Source: Forficula auricularia (Eukaryota > Arthropoda > Insecta > Dermaptera > Forficulidae). From it: 64,000 nt of DNA. Each line of letters starts with the position of its first letter. Within the stretch, counting starts at the first letter, position 1. The translations under genes were made by a program, and so were the position numbers. Under the pieces are notes generated by a model. It did not search any database, was not told the DNA's origin, and saw nothing but the letters and a program-made list of their open reading frames with translations. The stretch is taken from NCBI GenBank assembly GCA_024734495.1, contig JALMQS010000085.1:19953636-20017635 (forward strand), in the 5' to 3' direction. Shown here one piece after another: positions 59,704-64,000 of the stretch.

Positions 59704-60075
59704 GCGGTCAATCAGTCACGAGAAGAGCTGATTATTTTCCGAGCAACGCGTAAACAAGAAGAGCATTGAAATTAAAGATCATAAAACTTTCATGATTTTC
59801 TTGTTTAGTTAGTTTTTAAATCGTCTTAATTTTCTAAAGCAAATATTCATGTTTTTGGAAATTATTTTGTGTAAAACCCAAGGAGAAATTTTCTTGTAGG
59901 TAATGATTCCAGAAACAGAGTGCTCTCACCCGAAAAAACTTCAAAATCATCAATTTAACCACCAAAGTTTTAACATTCAAATATTCATATTTATTTCTCC
60001 TAATTATCGTTGTAAATATTATAGTGTTTTTAATCATGTTTTTATATAATAAATGTTTGTATAGTAATTGTTATT
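59704..60075 (+). terminator. 3' UTR with polyadenylation signal
   Basis: After the stop comes about 350 nt of AT-rich DNA without ORFs. A canonical AATAAA is at 60048-60053, followed within 30 nt by T/G-rich DNA. A second AATAAA at 60425-60430 could be an alternative distal site. Confidence 0.5.
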
Positions 60076-60466
60076 GTAATGCTATAAAGAAAAAGGGTTT
60101 TTAGAATTATTTACTCTTTCCTTACTTGTGTTCCCGATTCTCTTTCATTTGGATGATCGTAAAAATAGAAATAATTATTCTGTAAGAATATAATTCATTG
60201 ATTGTAGCTAATTAGAAATTGTATAAGATCTTAAGTGATTATAATTCTTTCTAAAAAATATAAATTTGCAGTGAAGTAACTTCGACTTCCCTGATTATGG
60301 AATTGAATTCAAATCTCTTTATAGATAGTATTCCTTGTACCCTATACCACTCGTCTTGATTGGCCCTTTTTAGGTTTCCACCAGAGGATTGAGCTCAAGA
60401 ACACTCAAAGCCCAACCGAAGGAGAATAAAACTGGACCCGTCATCAGTTGGCAGATAATTTTTTTA

Positions 60467-60790
60467 CTTTACCATACAGGGTATGGTCAAGTATTGTAAT
60501 AGTGCATGAAAAAAGTGTTTTTTTCCTTCTTTTTTTCGAAATATCTCAAAAACGGATGAAACAAATTTGATTAAAAAAATTGAGCGCAACCATGCCATTT
60601 CGGTCTACAAAAAAGCCTTAAGTGAACATCGAAAAAATTATATTTTTCGAGATAATAATTGTTTTGTCAAAATGTCTGTTAGTCTGTCTGGTTGTCAGTT
60701 AGTTAGTCTGTGCGTTACCAATTTTTGTGGACGAGCTAGCTCAAAAACTAGTGGGAATATCGAAACCAAATATCACACGTAGTTTTGGTC
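60467..60790 (+). repeat. Dispersed repeat, most complete copy
   Basis: Runs TTACCATACAGGGTATGGTC to AACCAAATATCAC. Matches 1101-1405 and, inverted, 31100-31345. The 71-codon open frame inside looks incidental. Confidence 0.7.
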
Positions 60791-61235
60791 CATTGAACTG
60801 AGCAAACTAAACCAAATTTTGTATATATAATCAGTGGGACCCCAGAAATCTAAAAATGCAAAACCTAACCGCCCAAAATGGAGGAGGGGGGGGGGTGTAG
60901 GATCAAAAAAATGAAAATCTTGGCCACTTACCAAACTCAACCAAATTTTCTATACATAATCAGTGGGACCCTAGAAGTCTAAAAATACAAAAACTAACCG
61001 CCCAAAATGGGGAGAAGAGGAAGAATAAAGATCAAAAAATGAAAATATAGGCTCTTGTAGCAAACTCAACCAAATTTTGTATACATAATCACTGGGACCC
61101 CAGGAGTCTAAAAATGCAAAAACTAACCCCACTCCCCTACATGATTATAAATAATTTTATTAAATATTAAATATAAGTGAGGGACCAGGTTGTATGGTAA
61201 AGGCAAGTGGATGTCCACATCAGAACACGTCTGGT
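60791..61235 (+). repeat. Three tandem units of about 115 bp
   Basis: Each unit has AACCAAATTTTGTATA, TAATCAGTGGGACCCCAGAA and TAAAAATGCAAAAACTAACC, then a G-rich GGAGG block and ATCAAAAAATGAAAAT. Ends with TATGGTAAAGGCAAGTGGAT. Single units occur at 16920, 36280 and 59290. Confidence 0.75.
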
Positions 61236-61632
61236 TATTTTTCTTTTTTTAGATATTTTTTTTTTTTTTTTAATTCTATTATTACAATTTTGTAAATTTT
61301 TTCTTTGATTCAAATTTTCTTTAATTTTTTTATCTCACCAATTTTACGAATAAGAAAGAGTTTGTTTTTGATATTTATTATTAATATTATCTAAAGCTCA
61401 ATAAACGTTCCAATAAATCATTTTTTTTTAATTACGATTTTTAATTTATTATTTTGTTTCTTCCCGGCCTTATTTAAGATATTCCTCAAATTTTCTACAG
61501 ACAGCACCTCTGACCATTTAATTATTTTTTTATTTTTTATATGATACAGGGTGGGGCATAAAAATCTCACACATTTTGTTGATTCACTGTGCGAGTAGGA
61601 GTGGGAGTAGAGAAGGGAAATGGGGCTCATTA
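61236..61632. other. AT-rich spacer
   Basis: T runs near 61260. 61549-61580 repeats GGTGGGGCATAAAAATCT, the outer end of the 16425 foldback. Nothing coding. Confidence 0.4.
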
Positions 61633-61790
61633 CGAGGGGTGAACCGCGATTGGAATTAGATGTACACTTCTTTGGAATTATGTGGAATTATTTTGGAATT
61701 CATTAGATAATGCCCCTTCATCTATTGTCTTCTACTTGGAAATGAAAGTGGAAGTAGTATACACGATATTAGTTCGCGGTTCACCCCTCG
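61633..61790. mobile_element. Intact MITE, GAGGGGTGAACCGCG family
   Basis: 158 bp, ends CGAGGGGTGAACCGCG and CGCGGTTCACCCCTCG, perfect 16-bp inverted repeats. Serves as the reference for the split copy at 45965 and the minisatellite copy at 19799. Confidence 0.88.
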
Positions 61791-61802
61791 GGGAAATACT
61801 TG

Positions 61803-62063
61803 CAGGGGCGCAACCAGGATTTTGTCCTGGGGGGGGGGGGGGGGCTAATACACACATATATATATATAAACATTTTCGTAAAAAATAATGTTTTGCCAAT
61901 TTCAAAGTTAAATAATTTACTGTAATATTATATTTCATAGTCATGTATTTCAATTATTAAACTTCGAAATTATCATTTGTTAATTTTTTCATTTTTTTCC
62001 TTGTCCAAGGGGGAGGGGGGCTTCAGCCCCCTTAGCCCCCTCCCTCCCGTGGTTACGCCACTG
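61803..62063. mobile_element. hAT MITE
   Basis: 261 bp, ends CAGGGGCGCAACCAGG and GTGGTTACGCCACTG. Flanks AATACTTG and TATACTTG agree in 7 of 8. Contains a G run at 61830. Confidence 0.8.
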
Positions 62064-62183
62064 TATACTTGTATAATATTTATTTCAAAATAATTATCAT
62101 TAATCTGGAGAATAGAGAAGCATGATCCGTTCCGAAACTGGTACTAAGTTTGTAACACATTCTCTAACCGACCCACTCGTCAC

Positions 62184-62341
62184 CAGGGCCGTAACTAGGG
62201 CAGTGCCTAGGCATAGGGCGCAGACCCTGGAGGGGCGCAGAAATGACCAATGAAATGATTCTACCAAATACCTATACTTTTTTTTAAGGGCGCAATTATA
62301 GAAGCTCGCACCGGGTGCATAAAAGGCTAGTTACGGCACTG
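62184..62341. mobile_element. hAT MITE
   Basis: 158 bp, ends CAGGGCCGTAACTAGGG and CTAGTTACGGCACTG. Flanks CTCGTCAC and CACGTCAC agree in 7 of 8. Confidence 0.8.
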
Positions 62342-62576
62342 CACGTCACAATGCCCACATCATGTTTTCTTTCGGAGAACTTTTGATAGAGTTAGTGAAT
62401 GGACAAAACGATGGAGAATAAAATTAAATGAAGCAAAATCAACGCTTATTAACTTTAGTTATATAAATATGAACCAATAACTGTTCAAGTTAACAGTCAA
62501 ATAATATCTACCCTCTCTAATACGGCAAAGTATCCAGGTTAATGACGCTCTATTTTTTTTTTTTATTTCATTTTAG

Positions 62577-62635
62577 AAAATCAAGCTTCCCAAGCCATGG
62601 TATGTAGTAGATACAAAGGCTTCACCATTCGAGAG
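62577..62635 (+). CDS. Possible isolated exon of an unidentified gene
   Basis: 59 nt between a strong pyrimidine tract plus TTTTAG and AG|GTAAGC. One frame reads KIKLPKPWYVVDTKASPFER. Another contains an ATG in good context and reads MVCSRYKGFTIRE. I do not recognise either. It could be the first or an internal exon of a gene extending right, or coincidence. Confidence 0.3.
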
Positions 62636-63117
62636 GTAAGCCAGAAACCCATCAAGTTCTTCCGTCGCTTTAGATCGAAATATCAAAATATTATATTTAT
62701 ATAATATTTTTACTAAAAATTTGATAAATTACGCATTCACTCTAATCTTATATATCAAATTCAAAATTGTATATAAATTAAGTTGTCAGGAAGGAGAAGA
62801 AGTTTTTAAAAACAAATAAAATGTTTTATTAGACAAATAATATATTTCAAATATACAGAATTCAAATCCAGTCAAGGTCTGGAACGTGTAACTTCAAGTA
62901 CTATTGTAATAGATTTAGAAAAATTAATTAAGAAAAAAAAATATTGAATTCAACAAATGTAGCAAAACGCATGCAGGATGTAGGGCTCTTTTAAATAAAA
63001 TCTATTTCTTGCTAATTTATTATGATTTAATGACAATTGAAACTTTTGAAAATTATCAGATCTGTTTGTGGGATATAAGATATAACACTGATAAATTGTG
63101 GTAAAGTGATGTTATTT
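62636..63117. other. AT-rich DNA, no gene seen
   Basis: No recognisable element or ORF. Confidence 0.4.
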
Positions 63118-63330
63118 AAATTGATTTAAAATTATATTTTAAAAAAACTAAAAAACATGCTTCTAAAATATACAAAATAATATAATACTTAATCAAAAAA
63201 TGTGGGGCGCAGAAACTTTTAATTAATTTCGACAGTGCCCCACGCTTTTTGATTAAGTATTACACATTAATTTGTACATTTTAGAAGCATGTTTTTTAGT
63301 TTTTTTTTTTTTTTTTTTTTAAATCAATTT
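63118..63330. mobile_element. Foldback element
   Basis: Arms share AAATTGATTT, AACTAAAAAACATGCTTCTA and TACTTAATCAAAAAATGTGG then GGC, with complements on the right. Loop around 63191-63230. A long T run lies in the right arm. Confidence 0.75.
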
Positions 63331-63359
63331 AAAAAAATTATTTTTTTTTTTATTTATTA

Positions 63360-63735
63360 GTCTTAATTATTTTTATAGAGAAAAGTTTGCGGAATTTAAC
63401 AGAATGAAATGTATTTATTTTTATTATTTTTATATAATTTCATTCAAATTGAGTAGGTAAACAATTATTTTTATAGAGAAATGTTTGCGGAATTTAACAG
63501 AATAAAAGTCACATTGATAGATGGATACATAGATACAGATGAAGCTAATATAAAGCATGTAAAAAAGGGAACTTTCGCCTTGGTAGAATTCAAGTAAATT
63601 CACAATTCTTGACAATTTAATTTAAAGATAAGTGAAACTTTTGAAATTTAACACCATCTGTTTTTTTTAAATTGATTTCAAAAAAGGGAACTTTCGCCTT
63701 GGTAAAATTCAAGTGCCTTCAAGTAAATTGAAACA
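63360..63735 (+). repeat. Two pairs of short direct repeats
   Basis: TTTGCGGAATTTAACAGAAT occurs at about 63385 and 63484 with the same ATTTTTATAGAGAAA upstream. AAAAAAGGGAACTTTCGCCT then TGGTA occurs near 63563 and 63679. Confidence 0.6.
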
Positions 63736-63768
63736 ATGCGTAACACCGCGTCTGCTTAGTTGTCTTGC

Positions 63769-63903
63769 ATGGCGCCAGGTGTCGTTGGCGTGCTCTCTTT
63801 GGGAAACTTGCTCCTAGTGTCTTTCGTATTCGGCAAAGTGAATTTTGAAAAGTACGTTGGCGTGCAGTGGTGCTTGAGACTTGCTTGCTTACTAGTCAAC
63901 TAA
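63769..63903 (+). CDS. Small ORF, 44 aa, unknown
   Basis: ATG to TAA in the more GC-balanced last 280 bp. Encodes MAPGVVGVLSLGNLLLVSFV then FGKVNFEKYVGV, with one hydrophobic stretch that could be a membrane anchor or signal. CGTTGGCGTGC appears twice inside. No family recognised. The surrounding composition change could instead mark the leader of a gene beyond the window. Confidence 0.2.
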   Translation: MAPGVVGVLSLGNLLLVSFVFGKVNFEKYVGVQWCLRLACLLVN

Positions 63904-64000
63904 AATTTCCAATTGGTTCAGCTGAGAGGGACTTGTACCGAGGTTGAGTTGGAACCCGGTCTGAGCGGTGTCAACTCGTGATTTCCTCTTAATTTGGAAC

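Larger units (their letters stand above)
57364..59643 (+). other. Intron 25 (2.3 kb)
   Basis: Holds a foldback, a 1.35-kb TIR element and, at 59290-59475, two units of the dispersed GGTCAAAAA / AAACTAACCACCC repeat. Confidence 0.6.

Overview
The window looks like nuclear DNA of an arthropod, and my best guess is a crustacean such as a copepod (inference only). It is AT-rich, its genes have GT-AG introns, and the intergenic and intronic DNA is packed with metazoan transposons: mariner, hAT, pogo-type MITEs, Penelope-like elements, a tRNA-derived SINE and LINE fragments. There is no bacterial gene organisation.

One large plus-strand gene fills most of it. I could chain 26 coding exons from an ATG at 9041 to a TAA at 59703. 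The phases agree throughout, giving 12,645 nt of CDS (4,214 residues plus stop). The product is a large lipid transfer protein of the apolipophorin II/I type, the secreted scaffold of circulating lipoprotein. In order it has a signal peptide, an N-terminal lipid-binding domain (exons 3-11), an open beta-sheet and lipid-binding body carried mostly by one 7,857-nt exon, C-terminal amphipathic helices, a von Willebrand D domain (exons 17-19), a vWA-like domain (exons 21-24) and a Cys-rich then acidic tail (exons 25-26). A TATA-like box lies at 8788 and a polyadenylation signal at 60048. One exon-intron boundary (exon 3) has CTAAGC where GTAAGC is expected.

Layout: 1-8780 is upstream intergenic DNA with repeat fragments, a decayed hAT transposase, two foldback elements and hammerhead-like motifs. 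8780-9134 is the promoter, 5' leader and exon 1. 9135-37200 holds the N-terminal exons separated by introns swollen with nested repeats. 37218-45905 is the compact core of the gene. 45906-59703 holds the C-terminal exons, with a 2.4-kb hAT element sitting inside a small MITE in intron 16. 60,060-64,000 is downstream intergenic DNA with several small hAT MITEs, a possible isolated exon at 62577 and a tiny ORF near the end.

The most unusual signal is a recurring class of foldback elements. Each has a left arm on the minus strand and a right arm on the plus strand carrying a hammerhead-ribozyme-like core (CTGANGA, a hairpin, then GAAAC). They occur beside remnants of Penelope-like (GIY-YIG) retroelements, and some are nested inside one another.
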